From: Desulfovibrio sp.
Lineage (GTDB): Bacteria; Desulfobacterota; Desulfovibrionia; Desulfovibrionales; Desulfovibrionaceae
Assembly (NCBI GenBank): GCA_031282465.1
Contig: JAITDR010000264.1
Location: 1-6,684, forward strand
Direction: 5' to 3'
DNA: 6,684 bases
The translations under genes and the position numbers were made by a program. Position 1 is the first letter of the stretch; every line of letters begins with the position of its first letter. The notes under the pieces were generated by a model, which was not told where the DNA came from, searched no databases, and saw nothing but the letters and a program-made list of their open reading frames with translations. Positions 1 through 6,496 of the stretch are shown here, in pieces.

Positions 1-327
1 GCCAGTCTGTTCAACTTCATCCGCACCCTGTTCGGCGCCGTGGGCGCATCGGCAGCCACAACGCTTTGGGAGCGCCGGGAAGCGTTTCATCACACCCGGT
101 TGACTTCGCACATTGACCCCTATAACCCGCTCGTGCGGGATACGCTTGAAACCTTGCAGGCTATGGGTATGACCTGGGAGCAAAGCGCCGGCCGGCTTGC
201 CGGAGTCGTCACCAAGCAGGGGTTTATCTTCGGCGCGGCCGAGATATATCAGCTCTGCGCCGTCGCTTTTCTCATCATGGCGGTTATCGTGTGGACCGCC
301 AAGTCCGGCCGAAAAAAGCCGGCGTAG
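1..327 (+). CDS. DHA2/EmrB-type MFS efflux transporter, C-terminal fragment
   Basis: The frame is open from the first base to a TAG at 325-327, giving 108 visible residues; the true start lies outside the window. The opening residues (SLFNFIRTLFGAVGASAATT) and the following LWERREAFHH segment match the conserved C-terminal part of EmrB-like 14-helix drug:H+ antiporters, just before the last periplasmic loop. That loop holds the HIDPYNP stretch. One final hydrophobic helix (about YQLCAVAFLIMAVIVW) is followed by a short basic tail, SGRKKPA, as expected for a cytoplasmic end. The family exports hydrophobic toxic compounds across the inner membrane, usually with an EmrA-type adaptor and an outer-membrane channel; those partners are not in view. 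Substrate cannot be inferred. It converges with the lipoprotein gene, leaving 16 bases between stop codons. Confidence 0.88.
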   Translation, partial: ASLFNFIRTLFGAVGASAATTLWERREAFHHTRLTSHIDPYNPLVRDTLETLQAMGMTWEQSAGRLAGVVTKQGFIFGAAEIYQLCAVAFLIMAVIVWTAKSGRKKPA

Positions 328-332
328 CCGCC
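312..332 (-). terminator. Possible intrinsic terminator of the lipoprotein gene
   Basis: On the minus strand, 12 bases after the lipoprotein stop codon, a GGCG/CGCC stem (329-332 with 321-324, four-base loop) is followed by GGC and then six T residues (317 down to 312). The T run is convincing but the stem is only four base pairs, so strength is doubtful. It overlaps the last codons and the stop of the convergent transporter gene. Confidence 0.35.
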
Positions 333-343
333 TGAGCATCATT

Positions 344-898
344 TCAATAGGTAGACGGCCGTTTCAACAAATCTTCGCAGTCGTTGCCTTCCGCGGACCG
401 GCTCATGATGCGTCCCTGCGCGTCGGCGAGCAGGCGCACGCGGCAGAAGCGCCGCGCCTGATGCGCCGGCACCCAGCGGATGCGCTCGTAATACACGGGA
501 AACCCCTGCCTGTCCCTGCCCACCAGAAAACGTTCGACCACATCCTGCCCGGGCACGGTTGTCACATCGTCCAGCAGCCACTCGTACTCGACGCGGGCGC
601 CCGGAGGCAGGGCCGCCGCGTCGGCGCTTTGCCCGGAACTGCCCGCAACGGTCTGTTGATGAGCAGATTTCACCGTCGCGTTCACGGCGGTTCCCGCGCT
701 TTGCACGGAGCGGACCGAGGGCGCCTGCGGGGAAACCTGCGCCCCGCCTGCAATCACTCGCGACGATGTCGGCGGACCGAACCAGCTTTTCGCCAGATCA
801 AAGGTCTCAATATGCGGCATCAGCCTGTCGACGGGACCGGACGCGCAACCCGCCGCGGCCGGCAGCAGCAGCAACATCACTCCAATCCATGCTTTCAT
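344..898 (-). CDS. Predicted lipoprotein of unknown function
   Basis: 184 residues. The start ATG (896-898) is preceded by AAAGGAG with a six-base spacer, which fixes the start. The N-terminus is a short lipoprotein signal: M-K, a hydrophobic run (residues 4-16), then a lipobox-like A-A-G-C with Cys18 as the predicted lipidated residue. After it comes a conserved-looking block (about 28-55) with WFGPPT, then a Ser/Ala/Thr/Gln-rich low-complexity stretch (about 56-97), then a compact C-terminal domain (about 98-178) with YEWLLDD, a VYYERIRW strand and two cysteines (152 and 174) that could form a disulphide. The pattern of a G-P-P-T turn near the N-terminus and strands after it recalls small BamE/SmpA-like lipoproteins, but this is only a resemblance in layout. 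Location is probably the periplasmic face of the outer or inner membrane. I do not recognise the family. Confidence 0.82.
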   Translation of the reverse strand: MKAWIGVMLLLLPAAAGCASGPVDRLMPHIETFDLAKSWFGPPTSSRVIAGGAQVSPQAPSVRSVQSAGTAVNATVKSAHQQTVAGSSGQSADAAALPPGARVEYEWLLDDVTTVPGQDVVERFLVGRDRQGFPVYYERIRWVPAHQARRFCRVRLLADAQGRIMSRSAEGNDCEDLLKRPSTY

Positions 899-942
899 CG
901 ACCGCTCCTTTCCCCCTTCGATTAGAGCATTGTGACTTTGAG

Positions 943-948
943 ATTATA
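943..948 (-). promoter_or_regulatory. Candidate -10 box for the lipoprotein gene
   Basis: A perfect TATAAT lies on the minus strand about 44 bases before the lipoprotein start codon, which would give a leader of roughly 35-40 bases. No good -35 hexamer is found at 16-18 bases; the nearest, TTGAAG (959-964), is only 10 bases away. The box sits inside the left copy of the inverted repeat. Confidence 0.35.
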
Positions 949-1045
949 CACGAGTTATCTTCAAGTCGCGCCCGCTCCGGCGCTTAACCGCGCAAATAAA
1001 TTGCGCTTGCGCCTTTGCGGCGGGCGTCCGCACCCGCGGCCGCCT

Positions 1046-1070
1046 GAGCAATTTCAACGTGAAATTGCTC
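1046..1070. repeat. Perfect palindrome with 10-bp arms
   Basis: GAGCAATTTC (1046-1055) and GAAATTGCTC (1061-1070) are exact inverted copies separated by AACGT. The right arm runs into the TAG stop codon of the phosphoesterase gene (1070-1072, minus strand). A transcript from that gene would therefore fold a strong hairpin directly at its stop. There is no T run on either side, so it is not a classical intrinsic terminator, though it could stabilise a 3' end. Confidence 0.75.
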
Positions 1071-1801
1071 TAAATACGGCGCAATTCCGCGTGCACCGCC
1101 GTCCCGTCCGGTCCGTTTCCGCGCCGCAGCAACGCGTATGACCCGGAAGACAAGGGACCGGGGTTCACAATCTGTGTACGGCCCAGGCGGTCTTCACCTC
1201 TGGCTTCGTGGATGTGTCCGCACAGGCAGACATCCGGGCGGTGCTTTTCGATAAAATCGCGTACGGCGCGACTGCCCGCGTGCCCGCCGCTCTTCAGGCG
1301 GTCGCAGGCCGTGCCGTAAGGGGGGGTATGCGAAACAAGCACCCGCGCGGGATGCTCCGGCAACGCCGCATCCTCCGAGCCGGACGCACGCTCGGCGGCA
1401 AACGCTGCTTCCGCGGCGGCAGCTGCCTCTTCAAGCCACTCGGCCAGACGCTCTTCGGGATACTCGCTCGGCGTATGAAACGGCGTAAGAGGGCAAGCCC
1501 CCAGCCCCAGCGCGTAAATACCCGGAAAAATCCGCACGGCCTCGGCATGCAGATTCCATCCCCTGTCCTTGAGCGTTTCCGTGATTTCCGCCTTGTCCAT
1601 ATTGCCGATTTGGGCGAAGAGCCTCGCGGCGCTGCGCGCCGCAGGCTCGAGGACGCGCAACGCTTCCGGCACGCCCCCCGCCGGCGTAATGTCCCCGCTG
1701 ATGATGATTCCCTCGGCCCGATCCAGGTCCGGGATACGCGGGAGCAGGGAAATGTCGCCGTGAACGTCCCCGAAAACCACATAAAAGGGCGTTGCCGCCA
1801 T
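1070..1801 (-). CDS. Calcineurin-like metallophosphoesterase
   Basis: 243 residues, ATG at 1799-1801 with AAAGGAG seven bases upstream. All metal-site motifs of the class are visible in order: GDVHGD (11-16), GD (36-37), GNMD (66-69), SHTPP with His158, and GHIH (195-198), followed by VNPG (212-215). These residues bind a two-metal centre for phosphoester hydrolysis. The GGHAGSRAVRDFIEKH segment (172-187) and the HIHEARG context resemble the small, mostly uncharacterised MPP_PAE1087-like subgroup; that assignment is from memory of motifs. An Ala/Glu-rich helix (about 116-146) is a probable lineage-specific insert. It is cytoplasmic, with no signal peptide. It starts 25 bases after the tkt stop, so it is probably the last gene of the merR-rpe-tkt block. 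Substrate is unknown; a phosphomonoester or phosphodiester metabolite is as far as the sequence goes. Confidence 0.9.
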   Translation of the reverse strand: MAATPFYVVFGDVHGDISLLPRIPDLDRAEGIIISGDITPAGGVPEALRVLEPAARSAARLFAQIGNMDKAEITETLKDRGWNLHAEAVRIFPGIYALGLGACPLTPFHTPSEYPEERLAEWLEEAAAAAEAAFAAERASGSEDAALPEHPARVLVSHTPPYGTACDRLKSGGHAGSRAVRDFIEKHRPDVCLCGHIHEARGEDRLGRTQIVNPGPLSSGSYALLRRGNGPDGTAVHAELRRI

Positions 1802-1826
1802 ATCGGAACTCCTTTTGCCTAGGCTG

Positions 1827-3839
1827 CTACTCCGTCATACCGCATTGGCGACAGGCTTCTTTCACCGCCGCCAGCACTTTTTCCACTGTGAAGCCGAAGT
1901 AGTCGTACACGGCCGGACCCGGCGCGGATTCGCCGAAGCTCGTCATGCCCGCGACGCTCCCGTCCAGCCCCACGAAGCGACGCCAGAAGTCAGCAGAAGC
2001 CGCTTCCAGGGCCACGCGGCAACGCACCCCGTGCGGCAGCACTTTTTCCCGGTACTCCCTGTCCTGCCTGTCGAACACTTCCACAGACGGCATGGAAACG
2101 ACGCGCACCCGCCGGTCCTTTTTTTCCAGGGCTTCAGCCGCGGCCAAGGCCAGAACAATTTCCGAGCCCGTGGCGATGAGGATGATTTCGGCGGTCCCGC
2201 CCTTGCTTTCTTTGAGTATGTAAGCCCCGCGCGCGATGTCGTCCGTGCGGCCGCGCGGTGCGACGGGCAGGTTCTGCCGGGAAAAAACAAGGCAGGAGGG
2301 GCCGTCGGCGCGCTTCAACGTCGCTTTCCAGGCAACGGCGCACTCCACGGAATCGCAGGGGCGCCAGACATCCATGCCGGGTATGGCGCGCAGCATGGCG
2401 AGTTGTTCGACAGGTTGATGACTGGGCCCGTCTTCGCCGACCATGATGGAATCGTGAGAAAGCGCCCAGACCAGGCGCAGTTTCATCTGCGCGGCAAGGC
2501 GCAGGGCGCTTTTGGCGTAATCCGCAAAAACCAGGAAGGTCCCGGCGTAGGGAATGAAGCCTCCGTGCAGAGCCAGGCCGTTCATGATGCAGCCCATGCC
2601 GAATTCGCGCACGCCGTAGAAGATATAGCGGCCTTTGCCGCCCGCGCCGGTGACGGCTTCGGCTCCTTTCCAGCGTGTGCCGACCGATGCGCTCAGGTCG
2701 GCCGCCCCGCCGAGCAGTTCCGGCAGCAGGGGCGCGATGCGGTCCAGCACCTCATTGGACGCGACGCGCGTGGCCTTGGATGTGCCGTTTTCCTGTTCGT
2801 CCCGCGCATAATCGTCCAAAACGCCTGCCCAGTCATCCGGCAGCCTGCCGGCCATGCGCCGTTTGAATTCCTTCGCTTCTTCGGGGTAGGCCTGCGCGTA
2901 GCCGGCAAAAAGCGTTTCCCAGCGTTTCTCCGCGGCCTTGCCGCGTTTACGGGCGTCCCATCCGTTGCGGATTGCTGCGGGGATTTCAAAGGGCGGGAAA
3001 TTCCAGCCCAGGAGTTTTCTGGCGGCGCACGCCGCTTCTTCGCCCAGAGGGGCGCCGTGGCTTTGGGACGAACCTTCCTTGCCCGGCACGCCGTAAGCGA
3101 TTCTGGTGCGGCAACAGATGAGGGAGGGTTTGTTTTTCTCGCGTTTGGCCTTGCCGACGGCCCGTTTGACGGCTTCCCCGTCGTGTCCGTCGACACCCTC
3201 AACCACCTGCCAGCCGTAAGCCCTGAAGCGCGCCGCGGTATCGTCTGCCCACCAGTTCTTGACTTCGCCGTCGATGGAAACCCCGTTGTCGTCCCACAAA
3301 GCGATGAGTTTGCCGAGGCCGAGGGTTCCGGCCAAGGAGGCGGCCTCATGGGACAGGCCTTCCATCATGCAGCCGTCGCCCAAAAAGACGTAGGTGTAAT
3401 GATTCACGATTTCCATATCAGGACGGTTGAATTCCCCCGCCAGGAGCCGCTCGGCCAGCGCCATGCCCACTGCCGAGGCGAAGCCCTGCCCCAGCGGCCC
3501 GGTGCTCATTTCCACGCCGGGGGTCAGGCCGTATTCGGGATGTCCCGGCGTTTTGGAGTGCAGCCGGCGAAAATTCTTGATGTCTCCGATGCTCAGGTCG
3601 TAGCCGGAAAGATGGAGTACGGAGTACAGCAGCATGGATGCGTGGCCGTTGGACAGCACAACACGATCTCTGTCGGGCCAGGCCGGGTTCGCGGGATTAT
3701 GCTTGAGATGGTCGTTCCACAGGGCTTCGGCCATATCGGCCATGCCCATGGGCGCTCCCGGATGCCCGGAACGCGCTTTCTCGACCGCATCCATGGCCAG
3801 GACGCGGACGGCGTCGGCCAGCTCTTTTCGTGAAGGCAT
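1827..3839 (-). CDS. tkt: Transketolase
   Basis: 670 residues, full family length. The enzyme is thiamine diphosphate dependent and moves two-carbon ketol units between sugar phosphates in the non-oxidative pentose phosphate pathway, in the cytoplasm. Residues corresponding to the E. coli enzyme occur at the same numbers: His26 (SGHPGAP), His66 (NGHASM), His100 (TPGHPEYG), Asp155 and Asn185 of the diphosphate/metal motif (GDGCMMEG to DDNG), and His261 (SHGAPLG). The central domain has the VREFGM glutamate that activates the cofactor and [19 protein letters not shown]; the C-terminal domain has [13 protein letters not shown] and FGESAPG. The start ATG (3837-3839) has AAGGAG five bases upstream. 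The frame stays open a further 116 codons upstream, but that part overlaps rpe and resembles no protein. It lies between rpe and the phosphoesterase gene, probably in one transcript. Confidence 0.97.
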   Translation of the reverse strand: MPSRKELADAVRVLAMDAVEKARSGHPGAPMGMADMAEALWNDHLKHNPANPAWPDRDRVVLSNGHASMLLYSVLHLSGYDLSIGDIKNFRRLHSKTPGHPEYGLTPGVEMSTGPLGQGFASAVGMALAERLLAGEFNRPDMEIVNHYTYVFLGDGCMMEGLSHEAASLAGTLGLGKLIALWDDNGVSIDGEVKNWWADDTAARFRAYGWQVVEGVDGHDGEAVKRAVGKAKREKNKPSLICCRTRIAYGVPGKEGSSQSHGAPLGEEAACAARKLLGWNFPPFEIPAAIRNGWDARKRGKAAEKRWETLFAGYAQAYPEEAKEFKRRMAGRLPDDWAGVLDDYARDEQENGTSKATRVASNEVLDRIAPLLPELLGGAADLSASVGTRWKGAEAVTGAGGKGRYIFYGVREFGMGCIMNGLALHGGFIPYAGTFLVFADYAKSALRLAAQMKLRLVWALSHDSIMVGEDGPSHQPVEQLAMLRAIPGMDVWRPCDSVECAVAWKATLKRADGPSCLVFSRQNLPVAPRGRTDDIARGAYILKESKGGTAEIILIATGSEIVLALAAAEALEKKDRRVRVVSMPSVEVFDRQDREYREKVLPHGVRCRVALEAASADFWRRFVGLDGSVAGMTSFGESAPGPAVYDYFGFTVEKVLAAVKEACRQCGMTE

Positions 3840-3855
3840 GCAAACTCCTTGGGTT

Positions 3856-3952
3856 GGTGTTGCGCGTCCGGGCGCGCGGCTGAGGCGTACCTCGTCAATC
3901 CCGACCGGTGCCCCAGCGCCGGTGTTGCGTGTCCGGATGCACGGTTGCGGCG
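3856..3952. repeat. Imperfect 32-bp direct repeat at the rpe 3' end
   Basis: Positions 3856-3887 (in the rpe-tkt gap) and 3921-3952 (last codons of rpe) match at 26 of 32 bases, offset 65. The first 16 bases differ at one place. Copy two encodes the rpe tail residues VHPDTQH; copy one, read in the equivalent frame, would give RPDAQH. It may be an old local duplication of the gene end or shared GC-rich composition. Confidence 0.4.
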
Positions 3953-4593
3953 GCCCGCAGGAAATCCTGCAACCGCGCGGCATAGGGCGGCCGGCTGAAA
4001 AAGGCCGATCCGGACACCAACACCTCGGCGCCCGCCGCGACCAGATCCGGCGTGTTGTCCGGGTCCACGCCGCCGTCAACCGCTGTCTCGGCCTGCCCGC
4101 CCCGTTCCCGCAGCATGGCCCGCAACGCCCGCACTTTGCCGAGGCTTTCGGGCATAAAAGCCTGCCCCCCGAATCCGGGGTGTACACTCATTACCAACGC
4201 CGAATCAAGCAGCGGGACGACCGATTCCAGGGCCTGCACCGGAGTGTCCGGGCTTACGGCCGCGCCGGCCTTTATGCCCAGACGCCGGATTTCCCGCAAC
4301 GTGCCGTCGAGGTGAGCGCATGCCTCCGCATGGACGACAAGCATGTCCGCGCCCGCCTCGACGAACGCCCCAAGCAGGCGTTCCGGCGCGACAATCATCA
4401 GATGCACGTCGAAAAAAAGCCGGCTGCATTTGCGCAGGCATTTGATGACGGGGGGACCCAAAGTGATGTTGGGTACAAAAGAGCCGTCCATGACGTCGAT
4501 ATGCACCCGGGTCAGTCCGGCGTCTTCCAGAGCGCGCAGTTCGCGCTCAAGGTTGCCGAAATCCGCAGACAGCAAAGAGGGAGCGAGTATCAT
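3895..4593 (-). CDS. rpe: Ribulose-phosphate 3-epimerase
   Basis: 232 residues, a TIM-barrel enzyme that interconverts D-ribulose 5-phosphate and D-xylulose 5-phosphate, the latter a substrate of the transketolase encoded next. Family signatures are all present: [10 protein letters not shown] at the N-terminus with Ser9; [12 protein letters not shown] with metal ligands His31 and Asp33; FDVHLMI with His64; the phosphate-binding SVHPGFGGQ (136-144); and the second catalytic aspartate in VDGGVD (Asp173), followed by LVSGSAFF. Length is typical, with a slightly long polar tail after residue 210. The ATG at 4591-4593 is 12 bases after the merR stop; its Shine-Dalgarno AAGGA overlaps that stop. 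The stop is 55 bases before tkt. No missing catalytic residue was seen. Confidence 0.97.
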   Translation of the reverse strand: MILAPSLLSADFGNLERELRALEDAGLTRVHIDVMDGSFVPNITLGPPVIKCLRKCSRLFFDVHLMIVAPERLLGAFVEAGADMLVVHAEACAHLDGTLREIRRLGIKAGAAVSPDTPVQALESVVPLLDSALVMSVHPGFGGQAFMPESLGKVRALRAMLRERGGQAETAVDGGVDPDNTPDLVAAGAEVLVSGSAFFSRPPYAARLQDFLRAAATVHPDTQHRRWGTGRD

Positions 4594-4602
4594 GGCGGGG
4601 TG

Positions 4603-4608
4603 TCCTTA
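4603..4608 (-). promoter_or_regulatory. rpe: Ribosome binding site of rpe overlapping the merR stop
   Basis: On the minus strand the sequence reads TAAGGA: the TAA ends merR and AAGGA is the Shine-Dalgarno of rpe, nine bases before its ATG. This arrangement favours translational coupling of the two genes and supports co-transcription. Confidence 0.65.
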
Positions 4609-5478
4609 TGAGCGCCTGCCGGTACGCAACGCTGCGGCGAGTTTTTCCAACTCCGCGACAACGTCTTGCAAAAACGCTTTCGCGTCGGACGTCGTGTCGC
4701 CGGCGGCCGCGGCCCGTTGCGCGCCGGCGGGCGCGTACCCGTCGGCAGGGTGCCGTCCGGCCGGGGCCGCGGCGCGTCCATCCCCTGTCGCCGCGCTTCG
4801 GTCCCGAAGCGCGGAGTCGGGCAGTGCGCCTTTGCCGAAAAAGGCGCCTGCGCCGGTATCCCGTTCCCCTCTGCGCACGGAGGTGAAGAGCGGCAACATG
4901 CGCTCGGTGTCCCGCGTCGGGTCCGGCAGCCCCTGTTCGGGCCGGACCGCCGCGCCGGCGTTATCCGCAATGCCGGCCAGCAGAGGGAGGAGTTGTTCCA
5001 GACCGGGCAATTTGAGCTGCCCTGAGCGCCTGCCTTCCGGCCGGAGAGGCGGAGGCGGGAAGGGGAAACGCAACGCATCGTCATCAGCCTCATCCGGGTC
5101 AATGTCGTTTTCGTCGTCGTTTTCGTCGTCGTTTTCCGGGCCGGGACTGTCGCCGGGGGGAGGAGCGGGATGCGCGCCGGCAAGTACGCCGTCGAGGTCG
5201 CCGCCGGCCAGGGCGCCGGGCACGCCCGCGACATAGCGCACGCCGCGCGCTTGTTCCTCAGCCAGTATTTTCCGCGCGCCGCCTATGGTCAGACCGACCT
5301 CATGCAAAAGGTAACGGATGCGTTCCAACAGGGCAAGGTCGTCTTCGGTGTACAGCCGTCTGCCGCTCTCCGTGCGCAGGGGCGCGATGAGCGGGAATTC
5401 CGACTCCCAGAAGCGCAGCACATAAGCTTTGAGGTTCAGCAGCGCGGCTGCCTCGCCGATTTTGTAGGTCCTCGCCAT
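4606..5478 (-). CDS. MerR-family transcriptional regulator with long acidic/proline linker
   Basis: 290 residues from the ATG at 5476-5478, which has GAAGGA upstream; the frame is open 15 codons further but without a site. Residues 5-75 form a MerR-type winged helix-turn-helix: YKIGEAAALLN, then VLRFWESEFP, then RTESGRRLYTEDDLALL and a helix ending GARKILAEE. This is the MlrA-like subgroup common in Desulfobacterota. After it comes a Pro/Gly-rich linker with an acidic block (115-134, DDEN repeats) and a long disordered-looking Ala/Gly/Arg/Pro region. A short C-terminal helix, AFLQDVVAELEKLAAAL (about 266-282), may be the dimerisation coil. No metal-binding cysteines or recognisable effector domain are seen, so the ligand is unknown. 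It is the first gene of a block with rpe and tkt and may regulate them or itself. Confidence 0.9.
   Translation of the reverse strand: MARTYKIGEAAALLNLKAYVLRFWESEFPLIAPLRTESGRRLYTEDDLALLERIRYLLHEVGLTIGGARKILAEEQARGVRYVAGVPGALAGGDLDGVLAGAHPAPPPGDSPGPENDDENDDENDIDPDEADDDALRFPFPPPPLRPEGRRSGQLKLPGLEQLLPLLAGIADNAGAAVRPEQGLPDPTRDTERMLPLFTSVRRGERDTGAGAFFGKGALPDSALRDRSAATGDGRAAAPAGRHPADGYAPAGAQRAAAAGDTTSDAKAFLQDVVAELEKLAAALRTGRRS
5104..5136. repeat. 12-bp tandem repeat inside merR
   Basis: GTCGTTTTCGTC occurs at 5104-5115 and 5116-5127, then nine bases of a third unit at 5128-5136, all exact. The unit is a multiple of three and encodes Asp-Asp-Glu-Asn repeats in the regulator's linker, so copy-number change would lengthen or shorten the acidic block without shifting frame. 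Confidence 0.85.
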
Positions 5479-5496
5479 GCGTGTTCCTTCGCAGTT

Positions 5497-5525
5497 CTTA
5501 TAGCACAGAGGACGCGCAAACAAAA
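5497..5525 (-). promoter_or_regulatory. Weak promoter candidate for the merR block
   Basis: TATAAG on the minus strand (5497-5502) is one base from the consensus -10. Possible -35 hexamers are poor: TTGTTT at 15 bases or TTTTGT at 17. The start point would be only about a dozen bases before the ATG, just in front of the Shine-Dalgarno. It lies immediately after the terminator-like hairpin. Confidence 0.25.
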
Positions 5526-5576
5526 GGGCGGTCTGCGGAAGCGCACTGCTTCAATCCGCAGCCTGCTCCCTCCGCC
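5518..5576 (-). terminator. Terminator-like hairpin upstream of merR
   Basis: Minus strand: an outer stem GGCGG/CCGCC (5572-5576 with 5527-5531) encloses an inner perfect stem CTGCGGA/TCCGCAG (5555-5561 with 5533-5539). An alternative inner fold pairs GAAGC with GCTTC. The outer stem is followed directly by CTTTTGTTT (5526-5518). It lies about 170 bases after the Sel1 gene stop and about 40 bases before merR. It could end the Sel1 transcript, end a small RNA, or act as an attenuator for merR. Confidence 0.45.
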
Positions 5577-5704
5577 GGCTGATGTCCCCCCGGCGGCGGG
5601 GAACCGGTCGGGGTGCCCTTCCTTGAAGGCAGGGATCACCGAAAGGTCGCCCCGGTACCGCCCGGCGAGCCGGAACACCGTCGCCTCCCCGGAAGGGGAA
5701 GGAG
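5566..5704 (-). ncRNA. Highly structured intergenic region, candidate RNA
   Basis: The non-coding 5479-5746 gap contains nested complementary segments. Minus-strand pairings are CTCCTTCC (5697-5704) with GGAGGGAG (5566-5573), GGTGTTCC (5672-5679) with GGGACATC (5581-5588), and GGTACCGG (5652-5659) with CCGGTTCC (5600-5607). The apex has ACC/GGT and CCTTC/GAAGG hairpins. Three pairs in the outer two stems are G-U wobbles that would be A-C mismatches on the plus strand, which favours a minus-strand transcript. It does not match any riboswitch or housekeeping RNA I know. High GC makes chance pairing likely. No promoter is obvious, so it may simply be the 3' untranslated region of the Sel1 gene or the leader of merR. 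Confidence 0.3.
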
Positions 5705-5746
5705 GACCTGAAGGGTGTACGCCGCGAGGGAAAGCGCAGATGTTTC

Positions 5747-6490
5747 CTATTTTTGGGCTTCCAGGTCTTTAAGGGCGCTTTGGGCTTCCTGAATGCCCTG
5801 GTCCGCGGCTTTTTTAAAGTATTCCCGCGCTTTTTTCCGGTCTTTTTTGACGCCCACGCCTTCGAGGTAGGCTTGTCCGAGTTCGTATTCGGCCAGCGGA
5901 TGGCCGAAGGTCGCAGCCTGTTCGAAGTTCCTGACGCCGGCCCTGGCGTCTTTTGGGCCGCCTGCGCCGTTGAGTTGCAGGATACCCAGGCCGTACAGGG
6001 CATCGGGATGTTTCAGGGCGGCGGCTTTTGACCACTGTTCCCTGGCTTTGACGAAATCCTGCGTGCCGAGCGCGCCCCGGAAATACAGGTAGCCGAGGTT
6101 GTACTGAGCCTGCGGATTGCCGGCGGCGGAGGATTTTTGCCACCACCGTTCAGCCTCCTTGAGGTCCTGTTTGCCGCCTTCGCCGCGTGCGGCCATGAGC
6201 CCCATGCCGAAGGCGGCGTTGTCGTCGCCTTTGTCCGCCAGGGGCTTAAGGATTTGTTTAGCCTTGGCGAAATCTTTGGCGTCGTACGCGGCGGCCGCCT
6301 CCTGCAGCGGAGCGGAGACAGGGGGGGCGTCGCCTGCGCCGCGCGCGTCGCCGCTGTTCTGCCGGTTCTGCGCCGCGCCTGGGGCGGCCTGGGAACGAGT
6401 GGACCGGGCCGCGTCGACGGACGGGGGCCATGTCGCGTTCAGGGCTGCCGTACTGAGGATGATGAGGAATATTTTCCAAGCGATGCGCAT
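5747..6490 (-). CDS. Secreted Sel1-like repeat protein
   Basis: 247 residues from the ATG at 6488-6490. The N-terminus (MRIAWKIFLIILSTAALNA) is a signal peptide, probably cut near Ala27-Ala28, so the protein should be periplasmic. A low-complexity Ala/Gln/Asn/Gly segment follows (about 29-62). Residues 64-247 are helical TPR/Sel1 units: a TPR-like pair (AAAYDAKDFAKAKQILKPLADKG) and four Sel1-type units starting near 89, 125, 161 and 197, with the usual A-x-x-x-L-G, G-x-G, A-x-x-W/F-x-x-A-A pattern. Such solenoids bind other proteins; partner and role are unknown. A METT start 12 bases upstream is possible but has a poorer site. The frame continues further upstream only because it crosses the antisense of the tRNA gene, and that part is not protein. 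It is divergent from the tRNA. Confidence 0.9.
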   Translation of the reverse strand: MRIAWKIFLIILSTAALNATWPPSVDAARSTRSQAAPGAAQNRQNSGDARGAGDAPPVSAPLQEAAAAYDAKDFAKAKQILKPLADKGDDNAAFGMGLMAARGEGGKQDLKEAERWWQKSSAAGNPQAQYNLGYLYFRGALGTQDFVKAREQWSKAAALKHPDALYGLGILQLNGAGGPKDARAGVRNFEQAATFGHPLAEYELGQAYLEGVGVKKDRKKAREYFKKAADQGIQEAQSALKDLEAQK

Positions 6491-6496
6491 GGTTGT

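Larger units (their letters stand above)
922..1073. repeat. Inverted-repeat element, REP- or MITE-like candidate
   Basis: The 171-base gap between the lipoprotein start and the phosphoesterase stop contains two inverted copies of one motif. The left end (922-944, beginning TTAGAGCA) matches the reverse complement of 1051-1073 (ending TGCTCTAA) at 18 of 23 positions. The ends are bordered by a TA dinucleotide (923-924 and 1071-1072), as left by some transposons, but TA is too short to be evidence alone. The interior has further hairpins: GCGCAA/TTGCGC (990-995 with 1001-1006) and GCGGG/CCCGC (1020-1024 with 1033-1037). There is no coding capacity. It could be a miniature transposon-like element, or two independent copies of a short dispersed palindrome. 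Confidence 0.45.

Noticed and set aside
1817..1824. GCCTAGGC palindrome in the tkt-phosphoesterase gap
   Set aside because: Eight bases only, no flanking symmetry or T run; not enough to call an operator.
1815..3833. A 672-codon open frame on the plus strand opposite tkt
   Set aside because: It mirrors the high-GC third-position bias of the real gene, has no recognisable motif or ribosome site, and tkt on the other strand is unmistakable.
3840..4187. 116-codon N-terminal extension of transketolase
   Set aside because: It overlaps rpe in another frame, resembles nothing, and the internal ATG has an AAGGAG site and gives the same residue numbering as E. coli transketolase.
5479..5523. 15-codon N-terminal extension of the MerR protein
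   Set aside because: No ribosome site upstream, and the HTH domain begins right after the internal ATG, which has GAAGGA.
5479..5746. Known riboswitch, 6S RNA, SRP RNA, RNase P RNA or tmRNA
   Set aside because: I compared remembered conserved cores (FMN, cobalamin, TPP, glycine, the 6S bubble, the SRP apical loop) and none fits; the GGTGTTCC/GGGACATC stem recalls the 6S closing stem but the enclosed part is too short.
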